Positions 46,152 through 56,715 of a DNA stretch of 64,000 bases are shown here, in pieces. The translations under genes were made by a program, and so were the position numbers. Each line of letters begins with the position of its first letter. Positions within the stretch are counted from its first letter, which is position 1. Under the pieces are notes generated by a model, which ran no database searches, had not been told where the DNA came from, and was given only the letters and a program-made list of their open reading frames with translations. Origin of the DNA: Taudactylus pleione (Eukaryota > Chordata > Amphibia > Anura > Myobatrachidae). The DNA is taken from assembly GCA_031769625.1 (NCBI GenBank), contig JAUIMM010000121.1, forward strand, positions 14,538,501 to 14,602,500, written 5' to 3'.

Positions 46152-47047
46152 ATGGGGAAAACAGGTCATGCTGCTGCTGCAAAACTGGAACGCTTTGCCC
46201 GTTCCTCCACACCTGTACACCCAGTGTGTTGCGATCCCCAGGGTACATCCAAGTCTGTGACCCCACCTCCCCCTGCTGCATCTGGGTCAGATTCATCACC
46301 AGAAGTTACGTTGCAACAAGTGCTGGAAGCAGTTACCTCCTGCGAGACTAAATTGGCAGATAAGATTGAGAAAGTTCAATCCGATATATCTGCTCTTCAT
46401 CAAGGTCTCCAGCAGGTCCGCGAAAGAGTCGGGGAGGCAGAAACACGTCTATCTACTCTGGAAGATTCCCAGACCCCACTACAGGCTCAAGTGGCCTCCC
46501 TGACATCCCAAATGTCCGCAATGCAGCATAAAATTTCCGATATGGAGGGCAGACTGCGCCGCAATAACGTGCAGTTCGTTGGTCTCCCGTAAAGAGAGGA
46601 GGGGTCTTCACCAGAAACATTCCTTGAGAAGTGGTTGGGGGATACATATGGCAGAGACTCATTTACTAACCAATTTGCTATGGAGAGAGCGCATCGGATC
46701 CCTACCCGTCCCCTGCCGCTCCACCGCGCACATTTATAGCCAAATTTCTTCATTACCAGGATCGTGATACTGTGCTTCGATTGGCTCGAGTTAAAGGGCC
46801 ACTGGAACGCAACGGTGTAAAAATTTCTATGTTTCCTGATTTCGCAATGGATGTCCAAAAAGACAGAGCTAAATTCCTTCCAATAAAGCGTCGTCTCCGG
46901 GATTTAAATCTTCAGTACGCTATGATTTTTCCATCTAAGTTGCGAGTGGTTGCGGATGGAGAGTCAAAATTTTTCTCTACACCACGGGAGGCTGCGGCGT
47001 GGCTGGACCGGAGATCTCCTGGGAACAGGCAAATGGCACCGGAATGA
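46152..47047 (+). pseudogene. L1 ORF1 (RNA-binding coiled-coil protein), broken
   Basis: ORF1 protein binds the LINE RNA as a trimer. 46152-46592 encodes a Ser/Pro-rich N-terminus and a coiled coil with heptads (AVTSCETKLADKIEKVQSDI, then LSTLEDSQTPLQAQVASL), followed by RRNNVQFVGLP, the start of the RRM-like domain. A TAA at 46590-46592 interrupts it. The frame continues through FLEKWLGDTYG and ERAHRIPTRPLP, is shifted near 46735, and resumes as FLHYQDRDTVLRLARVKGPL at 46750-46800 and on through the C-terminal domain (KRRLRDLNLQYAMIFPSKLR, TPREAAAWLDRRSP). So there is one stop and one frameshift. The leader before 46152 has no other good start. Confidence 0.85.
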
Positions 47048-47523
47048 CTGTACTGATTGCATTTGCTGATTATATTTGTTTATGGCCAGAAATTGCTAGT
47101 GTCATTACGACATTAAATAGGCCCTTTTCTGATATTCCACTATTTATATTTCTATAATAATATTTATGTTGTGATATTGGTTGGATATTGTTCTATGTCC
47201 CGCTCCCCTTACTGGGTATATTTCTATTTGTTGTTTATGTTGATATTTCGGTAAAAATATGGCCGGAGAGTTCTGTTGCATTGGTGGTTATTTTTATTCC
47301 AGTGCCTTTTACACCTATAAGGATCGAGTAGTTGTATCCTGTGGGTTTTAGTGTAGTTTAGTTTTTGGTTTAAGTATGCCTAAGTTCGGGTGGGTATACA
47401 GGGTGGGGGGTGGCTTTGGATGGGTAGTCCAGTTTTTTTCTTACAAATGTTTTTTTTTATTTTTTCTTTAACACACTATTTTTAAGGTAACTTCAATTAT
47501 GCTTTATAGTTTAATGTATTACA

Positions 47524-50500
47524 ATGGTGAAACTTTTAACATGGAATGTCCGGGGGGTTAATGATCGTTTAAAGCGCTCTTTGGTCTTTAAAATGATTAA
47601 GCAATATGGCCCTGATACCCTGATATTTCTTGTCTAATGGAGACGCATTTGGTCGGGAGTAAGGTACTAGCTCTAAAAAGACCATGGGTAGGATGGGCTT
47701 ATCACTCCTCACATACTTCATCGTCCAGGGGTGTCTCCATTCTTATTAATAAATCTGTCCCTTTTTCTTTTACTGCGGTCCAAACTGACCTTTATGGCAG
47801 ATATGTGTTTCTGGATTGTGTACTGTATTCTAAGCCCATTTTATTGTTAGCAGTGTACATCCCCCCTCCTTTTTCATATGATGTTTTAAAAAAAGCTGCT
47901 GAATTTGTGGCCCATTCTCCAGATACGCCAGTGCTCTGTTTGGGAGACTTCAATAATATAATGGACCAGTCTATGGATAAGTGGCGTGAGTCTTCAAGTT
48001 CTCTTTCTAAAGGTGGTGAGGGCTTTGCTAAGTTTGTAACTGACTTGGGATGGGTTGATGCGTGGCGAGTTAAACACCCTGGAGTACAACAGTTCTCCTG
48101 TTTTACTTCCACGCATCACTCTTTCTCTAGATTGGATTTGGCCCTGGTGTCCCCATCTATTGTACCTAATATAACTAACATTGAATATAAAGCCAGAGGA
48201 ATCTCAGATCACTCCCCACTTCTGGTAGAATTGAATATGTGTAGTCCTAGAGGTCTCCGTTTATGGAAACTACACCCCTCTTGGCTTCTGCAAATGGGTG
48301 CAGGTTCAGAGCTGGAAGTTATGTGGGATGGCTATTTCACTGACAATGTGGGATTTGCCTCTGTAGCTAATGTTTGGGACGCCTTCAAGGCCTATTTACG
48401 TGGGTCTCTGATCAAAAGGGTAGCAGAATTAAAAACATTTTATAGGGCGAAAGAACGTGTTTTGGAGATGGCCTGTAGAAATCTTGAGTTGGATTACTTG
48501 GGGGACAAGTTGGAATCTTCACGTTTAAAATGGTTGACTGCACAGACAGAGTGGACTGATCATTTGACAGATAGAATGAACCGTAGACTGTTATTCCGTT
48601 CTCATTTATATTATATGCAGGCTGACAGAACTGGTAGTTTTCTGGCACACTTGGTTCATGCTGATCGTCCTTCTGCTGTTGTCTCGGAACTAATTGGGCC
48701 TGAGGGCTCTATGGTCACATCTACACAAGATATTGCAGAGGTTTTTAGTTTATTTTATAAAAACTTATATCAAACACAGTTGAATGAGGACGTGAATGCT
48801 TTGTCATTATATGTTGCTTCTGCTAGGCTTCCAAAATTGTCATCCGAGGCTCAGGCATATTTAGATGCCCCGTTGACCCTGGAGGAGGTAGATGCTGCGA
48901 TTAGTTCCTTTCCCGGTAATAAGGCACCCGGATCTGATGGGATTCCCATAGAGATATATAAAAAACATGCTTGTATCTTTGTTCCAAGACTTTTAGATCT
49001 GTTTAATGGGCTCTATGAAGAAAATTTGTTCTCTCCATATATGTCTGAAGCCATAATTGTTGTGCTCCCTAAACCCGGGAAGGACCCTAGATACCCTGAT
49101 TCCTATAGGCCAATTTTTCTAATTTCCACAGATGCCAAAATTTTGGCTAAGATCCTTTCTATTCGGCTAAACACTGTTATTACTTCAATTGTTCACCCAG
49201 ACCTATCAGGATTTATGCCAGGCAAGTCGACGTCGGAGAACATTAGAAGGCTGCACACTCACTTACAGGCCTCCCATGGCGAGGAATCATCCTCTGTTAT
49301 TGTGTCATTAGATGCTGCAAAAGCATTTGACTCTGTGGAGTGGCCCTTTCTGTGGGAGGTCATGTTATGTTTTGGGTTTGGGCCGGTGTTCTTGAAATGG
49401 GTAAAGCTAATGTATGCGAACCCTACTGCCAGGGTTTATCTCCCCATCCTTCCCCGTCTCGGGGCACAAGACAGGGTTGCCCCTTGTCCCCAAGCCTGTT
49501 TGCCTTGGCTATTGAGCAGTTAGCCTGTATTATACGTTCTCACCCTGATATTATAGGTCTACAATTGGGTAATAGAATGGACAAAGTTTCCTTATATGCA
49601 GATGATTTATTACTTTTTTTTTGTCTGACTATGTAACAGCTATGCCTGTGGTTCTTCAAGACATAGAACAATTTGGAATTTTTTCTGGTCTTAAGATAAA
49701 CTGGGACAAATCATCTATCCTTCCTCTTAGGGGGTTGTATCCAACTGTTCCCATTATAACTCTCCCTCTCTGTTGGGTAAATAAATTTAAATATTTAGGT
49801 ATCTGGATAACTAATTCCCCAAAGGACTATATAGTATTGAATGTTGAGCCCCTTTTTGTCTACTTAAAGGGCAAACTTCAGTCCTGGCGCCGGCTCCCTC
49901 TTACCGTTACTGGTAGAATTAACTTAATCAAGATGGTGGTGCAGCCAAAATTTGTGTACGTTTTGCAGCATTCTCCTGTTTTTATTACAGATACATTGTT
50001 TAGGCGTTTGAATAGTGTTCTTTCTTCATTGGTCTGGGTGAATCGTCGACCACGTATTCAATTGGCAGCTCTGACCCGATCTAGGTCTGTGGGAGGTTTG
50101 GCTCTTCCAAATTTCTAATTTTATTATTATGCGCGCAGATGGCACATATACGGTTATGGCTTCAAGATGACTCCCCTAATGCCCTGCACGTTTTGTGGAT
50201 TTTCCCTAACTTTACACCATTACAGGCCTTGCTTGCGGGTAGAATTATACAGAAAGGCCCTCCCCTGTTGATGCAAGCTATTAAGATATGGAAATTGGTA
50301 TCTAGTTTTCTACAGTTTACGGGATTAGATCCAGACACTTCTCTATGTAGTTATCGTATATTACCTGAACTGGCCTCTTTACAGCTTGAGGTGACATGGG
50401 GTTCTAACGGTGTAACTACATTGGGTCATTTATATGACACTTCAATTCTTAAATCTTTTGCACAACTCCAAGAAGCTCATCATCTCCCTCAATCATATTT

Positions 50501-51260
50501 CTATAGATATTTACAGTTACGGCATGCTCTCTCAGCTCAATTTTCAGATGGCCCTCCTCTAATTCAAATATCCCCATTGAAGTCATTCCTTTTATCTTTA
50601 GGTCCCCGGAAGACTCTTTCTTACTTATACTCCTATATATTGTCTTCTTATCATAGGGATAGTTTACCACATCTTAGATCAAAGTGGGAGAGAGATATTG
50701 GCCTTATAAGTGATACGGACTGGGATAATGCTCTAGAAGCTCCTCGTATTTCCACGACTGCTATAAGATTTCAACCGATTCAACTGTTTATTCTACACCG
50801 TACCTATTTAACTCCTGTTCGTTTGCTAAAATTTGGGGGGAGAGCATCTGACATATGCCCTAAGTGTAAAATTAGTAGCGGTACTTTCTGGCACCTTCTA
50901 TGGGATTGTCCGGTGGTTAGCATTTTTTGGAATAAGGTTCTGAGAGTTTTGTCCAATACAGGTATTGCTCCCACTTTAGCTACGCCATTGATGTGCTGTT
51001 TAGGCTCTATGGACGATGGGGTAGTGGACAGATATCTTAAGCAATACATTGTCAATATGTGTACACTAGCTAAGGTATGTGTGGCTCGGTTGTGGATGGC
51101 TCCTACAGGACCAGATTATAATGCTTGGCTGTCCTTGGTCCGTACCACTGTTGAACATGAAAAACATGTGTTTATTTGTGGCAAAGCTGAGAAGAAGTAT
51201 GAACGTATCTGGAGCAGTTGGCTTAAATCCTGTTATGCCCGTGCACTGCCTAATGATTGA
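47524..51260 (+). pseudogene. L1 ORF2 (endonuclease and reverse transcriptase), several frameshifts
   Basis: ORF2 nicks target DNA and copies the RNA there. It starts MVKLLTWNVRGVNDRLKR at 47524, the usual APE-endonuclease start. A frameshift near 47605-47635 leads to the long frame 47637-49523, with LCLGDFNN and GISDHSPLLVEL endonuclease motifs. The reverse transcriptase follows: ISSFPGNKAPGSDGIPIEIY, VVLPKPGKDP, and VSLDAAKAFDSVEW with the first catalytic Asp. After a shift near 49420-49440 come RGTRQGCPLSPSLFALAIEQ and YADD at 49595-49606. A third shift lies in a poly-T run at 49611-49623. A stop and shift at 50116-50139 leads to the last frame, 50139-51260, which includes the Cys-rich CPKCKISSGTFWHLLWDCP. 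At least four lesions, so inactive. Confidence 0.9.
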
Positions 51261-51427
51261 CCGGTATATTATATTATTGTTAGGATAGTGAGGTAGATTG
51301 TTACTTTGTTGGAGGTAATGTGCTGTGTGATAAGTTGAGAGCAGAATTTATTGGGATCTAGTTAATTTTGCCAATTTTTCAGGTGTTATTTTTGACAATA
51401 TTCCAATATTTGTATAGTGTGGTATAT

Positions 51428-51664
51428 ATATTTTTTTTTTTTTTTTATATATATATATATATATATATGTGTTTATGTGTGTGTGTATATGTGTGTGTGT
51501 GTATATATATATATTTTTTTTCCCTCTATGTTTTTTGTTTTGGTATACAGATTAATATTATATTTTTTATAAGCAATGGATCTGGGATGCAGTTTGTAGA
51601 TCTAGGTTTTATATTCCAGATACTGTTATTTGATTATGGGTATATGTGTGCATATGTGTGTATG

Positions 51665-51703
<39 letters not shown>

Positions 51704-51720
51704 TTATTTATTTTTTAATT
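51428..51720. repeat. (TA)n/(TG)n microsatellites in the L1 3' region
   Basis: Runs of TATATA and TGTGTG alternate at 51447-51515 and 51650-51700. A frame spanning them is not a gene. Confidence 0.9.
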
Positions 51721-52047
51721 ATTATATATTTTTTATTATTTATTTTGTTTGGTTATTTGTTGATGTATATCTATAAACCAATAAAAATGTACTCAATCTA
51801 AAAAAAAAAAAACGTTTAAAATAACACATTTATATTTGTTTGTCTTGCAGTCATGTGGTCCGGGCACCTGAAGTTGATGTAATCTGGAGGCGAACCAAAC
51901 AGCCAATAAGAACGTTTTAAAACCCAGGTCTAAAAACCCGTTCACACTAGAGACACGTTTCTGTTCACATACAGCTAAAACCTGGGCTGATGCATGTTCA
52001 TGGCCAAAAACCCAGGTTTTTGCTGTGTATGTCTGAAAGGGGTATTA

Positions 52048-53029
52048 GTTACTGTAAGCCTATTTTTTATTCATTAGGGTAAGGTGTCCGTTGCGTAGAA
52101 TTTTTTGTGCAAAATTGCACTAGTGCTATTATATCATGTTTAATCACTCACTGCGAAACTTCTGCGCGACTTATGTAAAAGTAAGGCAACACAAATATTA
52201 TGTAATAGTGTGATATTGTACAAAGCCGCATTATATGAGGAGATAACCAGGGCCGTCCTGGCAAAACTTCCCATCTAAAACAGAGCAGACAGACATTTGC
52301 AAATTATTGCAGACCAAGAGGGCCTCGGAACTCCTGGAACAAGGGCTGACAACCACGCTAATGTGGATGTGCTTACAGCTCTACCGCAGGTACCCGTTCC
52401 TGCCTTATGCTCAAATCCTCTCCACTAATCGGTCACTCAAGCTGGCAACAGCTGCTCTATGGACAGGTTCACCTGTATGGTGCCCCTGTAATAGTGCCCC
52501 CAGTAGTAAGCCCCCCTGCAAAAGTGCCGCGCAAAACACACAAAAAACCCCCAAAAAAACAGAATACTTACCTTAAGCCTCAATCCTGTGTCCGCTGCCG
52601 TCCGATGCTCCTCAGAACTATGGGAGAGACGTCATGCGGTCTCTCCCATAGTGCCCATGGGGGAAGCCGGACGCTCGAGCTCAGGAGTGAGCTCCGGCTG
52701 CTGCTGCGGGGAGTCGGGCGCCCGCTGGTAAAATTTCAGCGGTTGCCCGGCAAATGGTGCTTCCCTGTGGCCGGGGGCCCTGCGACTTACCGTTGCAAAA
52801 CTTGGTTGCCAAGATCAAGTTCTTAGTCGCCATGGCGACCGGTATTTGTTGAGCCCTGAGCTAAGCGCTCTCCCTCTTAATTGCCACTGGATACAAAATT
52901 ACCTGCGTGAAGCTACTAAATATCTGCACCACTCATCAGTGATCGTGCTGAGGAAAAAAAATGTGTGTATCCCATGGACCCCTCACTCTAAAAAATGTGG
53001 GTCCTTTTCCACTGTTTCTGGGTCCCATC
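52048..53029. other. No gene recognised
   Basis: Mixed sequence. GC-rich at 52580-52850 with a GGGAGAGACGTCATG.GGTCTCTCCC hairpin near 52621-52648. No supported gene. Confidence 0.5.
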
Positions 53030-53600
53030 ACACATTATGGGGGTTGAGGGCAGAAAGCAGTTGGGACAGTGCTGGGGGTAGGTAACAGTTGGGATAGAGG
53101 GGGATAAGGACAAGCAGCAGTTGGGGTGAGAGTTGGGAGTAAAGGCAGGGAGTTGGGATAGAGCTGGAGCTAGAGGGGAGTAAGGGCAGGAAGAGCTGGG
53201 GGTAGGGAGGGGTAAGTGCAGACAACTGTTGCAACAGTGGTGGGGACCAGGTGGGGGCAAGTGGCAGGTGGTGCTGGGGGCAATGGCAGATAGCAGCTGT
53301 TGCAGTCCTGGGGGACACGGTGGGTGTTAGGGACAGGCAGAACTGGGGGTAAGGAGGGGGAAAGGGGTAGATAGCGCATGACACTACTGAGGGGCAAGGA
53401 GGGGGTTAGGGGCAGGCTGTACTTGGGGTAGGTAGGGGGCAAGGGTAGATAGTAGCAATGCCAGTACTAGGAGGCAAGGAAGGAGTTTTTGGCAGGCAAT
53501 ACTGGGGGCAGTTCTGGGGTTAGGGAGGGGATCAGGATAGCTGCTGGGGCAGTACTGAGGGTAGGGAGGGAGTAAGGGTAGACAGCACCTGGGTTAGTGG
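53030..53600. repeat. Degenerate purine-rich minisatellite
   Basis: Irregular units of about 40-60 bp built on GGGGGTAGGGAGGGG, CAGTTGGGA and GGGCAGG. Pro-rich frames read on the minus strand here are translations of this repeat. Confidence 0.75.
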
Positions 53601-54827
53601 TTAACTCCTTGCTTTTGCTGGGAGCCCTGGATGGGTCACTATTGCAGCTCCCATGCAGTGTCCACCTCCTGCGTGCAGGGAGCTCAGCAGGCTGAGGGAG
53701 CGCAGGCTGGTAGAGGGGCCCGCCACCACCGACAACGCTGCTGCAGCCAAGGAAGAGATGCCCGATGCAGTGCAGTGACAGACTCGGGGAGAGCCCACTG
53801 GCGGGCAGGAAGGGAAAGAGGATGTATCAGGACTCAGGGCAGCGATTGGCTGGGGTCACGCTGCCGGGCGCCATTCGGCTGCTGCAGCTCACACAGCGGA
53901 GCGCGTCCTGCAGGACCCGCTCTTTTAAAAACCGGATCCACAAATGCCCGTAGCGCGTAAAAACGCGCTAAAGGCACCAGTGTGATCTGTTAATGTCATT
54001 TTGAAGGGGAAATGAGAACACAAGTGTGTTTTTTATGCATGGACTTTTTTCTCCCAGTTATAATAATCAGCTTATTAATCAATTATTTTTTGATGCTCAT
54101 TGTATGTGTTGTTATATCTATTTTTTTATTTTGTTTTAATAAAATTATACACTAATTGCGCTCCCTTGGTGGAACTTCTCTACTTTATTATAATGCTATA
54201 AAATGGCTGCTCAGCATCTAGAAGAGGGGAGGAGAGGAGGGAAGATCTGTCTGGGGCTTACTGGTCGCATAGGGAAAGCACACCCAAGGGGTGGGGGAGG
54301 GGCGAACAGAGAAGCGCCAGCCTCCCCATCTGGCATAACCCTCAGGGAACATGGCAGGCGCTGCCATGAAGCAGCCCTTGCTCCATATAGTAATCCCTGG
54401 TGGTCTACTGTTGAGCGCGGTTAGACTGGGTGCCCCACTGCCAGCACCGCCTGAAGTCTCCTGCTCCGGCGGTGACACTGCACACAGGGAGTTTACTTAC
54501 TTTGTTTTCCCCGATGAGTGCCGGCTGTGGCTTTGGATGTGTAGGAGTCCGCGGCCGAAGTCAATGACCCAGTCGGCAGTGCTGCAGCCACCTTACACTG
54601 CCCACTCAGAAAAAGCTAAGTAAAAATAAAATGAATAAATAAAAACAGTGCAGGACCACCTAAAGACGACCCCCATAATCTGGTGCCCAGCTCCTGCCAG
54701 AACCAAACTCAAACTGAGGGCATCTGGCTGGGTATAGAGATGAGGAGCCAGGGCTTGTGGGTATTTACATTTAACTATTTGGTGCCCAGACTCTTCTCTC
54801 CAGGCTATACCCCAGTGGGGGTAGAAA

Positions 54828-54828
<1 letters not shown>
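53601..54828. other. No gene recognised
   Basis: GC-rich to 53960 and again 54200-54560, AT-rich between. Several overlapping frames on both strands; none has recognisable domains. Confidence 0.5.

Positions 54829-54875
<47 letters not shown>
54829..54875. repeat. (TA)n microsatellite
   Basis: About 23 TA units directly before the palindrome. Confidence 0.92.
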
Positions 54876-54877
<2 letters not shown>

Positions 54878-55067
54878 ATTTAAAAGATACAACAGACCAC
54901 CAGGTAGCAAAAGCCAACGTTTTTATGGCGCACTTTCATCGGGGCATCTGTGTGTGTGTGTGTAATATATATATATATATTTATTACACACACAGATGCC
55001 CCGATGAAAGTGCGCCATAAAAACGTTGGCTTTTGCTACCTGGTGGTCTGTTGTATCTTTTAAATCC
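54876..55067. repeat. Near-perfect palindrome, possible PLE terminal fragment
   Basis: Arms of about 89 bp (54876-54964 and 54979-55067) are inverted copies with an AT-rich centre. The right arm reads GCCCCGATGAAAGTGCGCCA then TAAAAACGTTGGC, a GATGA...GAAAC-like arrangement seen in PLE terminal repeats, and is followed by GAGTGCCACCGATTGTG. The assignment is tentative. Confidence 0.6.
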
Positions 55068-55174
55068 CTGAGTGCCACCGATTGTGTGACTGTGTAGAAG
55101 ATAGTGGTTACCATCATCTTCATGACGGAGGGCAACGGGGTCAGACCTCCGCAGTATGCAGTGAGTGCCAGAAA

Positions 55175-55226
<52 letters not shown>

Positions 55227-55228
<2 letters not shown>

Positions 55229-55445
55229 TGGGGAGAAGGGAACAGGGTGGGAGGGCAGAGTACACAGGAGAGCAGAAGATGTACAGACATAGAGAGAGGG
55301 GAACGGGGCACAGGTGGGAGGGCAGAGTACACAGAAGAGCAGAACAGGTACAGACATGGGGAGAGGGGAACAGAGGTGGGACGGCAGAGTACGCAGGAGA
55401 GCAGAAGGGGTACAGACATGGGGAGAGGGAAACAGGGGGCACAAG
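55227..55445. repeat. Minisatellite of about 62 bp, 3.5 copies
   Basis: Units contain GGTGGGAGGGCAGAGTACAC, AGGAGAGCAGAA and GTACAGACATGGGGAGAG. A TG/TA microsatellite (55180-55226) precedes it. Confidence 0.88.
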
Positions 55446-55501
55446 ATAAGAGTACAATATATTTAATATTCTCCCCATATAATCATAACAGGGCACTAGT
55501 G

Positions 55502-56117
55502 CAGTGGTTCCCAAACTTTTTTGAATCACGGCACACTAGAGTATCAGCATTATTTTCACGGCACCCCTAAAGGGGCCTATCCATTTATAGACTTGAAGGT
55601 CTGAACGTCTAGCATTCAGACTTTCTAGTCGCCGGGTGCTGAGCGGCACTGAAGGACATTCACTGAACATCTTTTCAGTGCAGCCGCTGCTGCACTTCCG
55701 GCTTCCTGTCTCTTAACATGCCGAACCTGACGACTGTCGTCATGTTGGAGAGATAGTCAGGGTTGGCAAGGACCCAACGTGCACGCCTTGCCGGCTATCC
55801 ATTACCCGACTTTTGAACAATACGACCAAAACCTCCTGGTTTTGGTTGGATTGTTCACAAAGTCGGGTAATGGATAGGCCCCTTAAGTTTAAGTTTGTTG
55901 TTGAGAAATTCAGAAAAAATTTTAGTAAAATGAAGTAAATTGTGCTGACCTGTCATCCCTGGGTTCAGTTATGTGGTGGTGGACAGGTTTGCACTTCTGT
56001 TTATTCACATTACATTGATCATAAATTTGATTTGGTTATGGACCACCAACCTCAGGTGCCCCTGCAATTGTCCAAAGGCACCCCAGGGTGCCATGGCGTA
56101 TAGTTTGGGAACCACTG
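55502..56117. mobile_element. hAT MITE, TSD CACTAGTG (8 bp)
   Basis: Ends CAGTGGTTCCCAAACT and AGTTTGGGAACCACTG are perfect inverted repeats. CACTAGTG flanks both sides (55494-55501 and 56118-56125). The 8-bp duplication and CAGTGGTT end are those of hAT elements. Holds the nested MITE 55571-55883. Confidence 0.92.
55571..55883. mobile_element. MITE of GGGGCCTATCCATT type nested in the hAT MITE, TSD TAA
   Basis: Ends AGGGGCCTATCCATT and AATGGATAGGCCCCT, with TAA at 55568-55570 and 55884-55886. Related in end sequence to the GGGGCCTATTCAT family (31328 and 44523). Confidence 0.8.
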
Positions 56118-56228
56118 CACTAGTGGGTGCTGAAGCTGTATTATAACAGGGCACTAGAAATTCTCCCCTGTATAACAATAACTTTAGGACACCAGGCTCT
56201 GCTAATGTGCTATAATAAAATGAGAGAT

Positions 56229-56625
56229 ATGGTAAGAACTTACCTTTGTTATCTCTCTCTTTCTTTGAAGTCCATAAGGTCCACAGGGAGACCTATGGGG
56301 GTTTAGGTGATGGCAAGGGCACCACGCAAATAATTTTTTGTCCCAGGATGCAATGGGCCTCTCCCTATACCCCGCCCCAGAGGCACCTCAGTTCATAACA
56401 AGCCAAAGGCCAGAGGAAGATAAAAGAGAGGGAAAAAAAGTCTGAAACACTAAATCACATGAGAAGGAAAACCGGTGACCAGAGCGAAGCCCATCTGAAG
56501 CAAGGTGCATCAGGATGGGTGCCCTGTGGACCCTATGGACTTTGAAGAAAGATAACAAAAAGGTAAGTTTTTACCATATCATTTTATTCTTCAGGGTCCA
56601 TAGGCTCCACAGGGAGACCTAGGGC
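56229..56625. repeat. DIRS terminal repeat region
   Basis: 56229-56295 and 56511-56572 are inverted copies (TGGTAAGAACTTACCTTTG against the complement of CAAAAAGGTAAGTTTTTACC). 56592-56625 repeats the GTCCATAGG...CCACAGGGAGACCTA block directly. Inverted terminal repeats with internal complementary copies are the DIRS pattern. Confidence 0.65.
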
Positions 56626-56715
56626 ATGTCCCAAAGCAGTCCTTTAAGGGTGGGGACGCTGCTGATCCGACAGGAGAATCCGGTGCCCGAAGGAAGCATC
56701 CTGAGAAGCAAATAT

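Larger units (their letters stand above)
45564..51808 (+). mobile_element. Full-length L1 (Tx1/L1-type LINE), decayed
   Basis: Bounded by a 15-bp duplication with two mismatches (45549-45563 AAAACGTTGAACATA; 51809-51823 AAAACGTTTAAAATA) and ending in poly-A. Contains a 5' leader of about 590 bp, ORF1, ORF2 and a 3' region with microsatellites. Both frames carry disabling changes. Confidence 0.88.
45172..52044. mobile_element. MITE of TACCCCTTT family, split by the L1, TSD TTA
   Basis: Ends TACCCCTTTCAGACA and TGTCTGAAAGGGGTA, with TTA at 45169-45171 and 52045-52047. The interior AACCCGGG/CCAGGTTT motifs resemble the element at 29938-30361. The L1 (45564-51808) separates its halves. Confidence 0.85.

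Noticed and set aside
45712..46260. Cys- and Leu-rich frames upstream of L1 ORF1
   Set aside because: They fall in the L1 5' leader and match no ORF1 feature. The coiled-coil frame begins at 46152.
53028..53442. Pro-rich minus-strand frames resembling secreted proteins
   Set aside because: Purine-rich minisatellite on the plus strand. No start context or domain.
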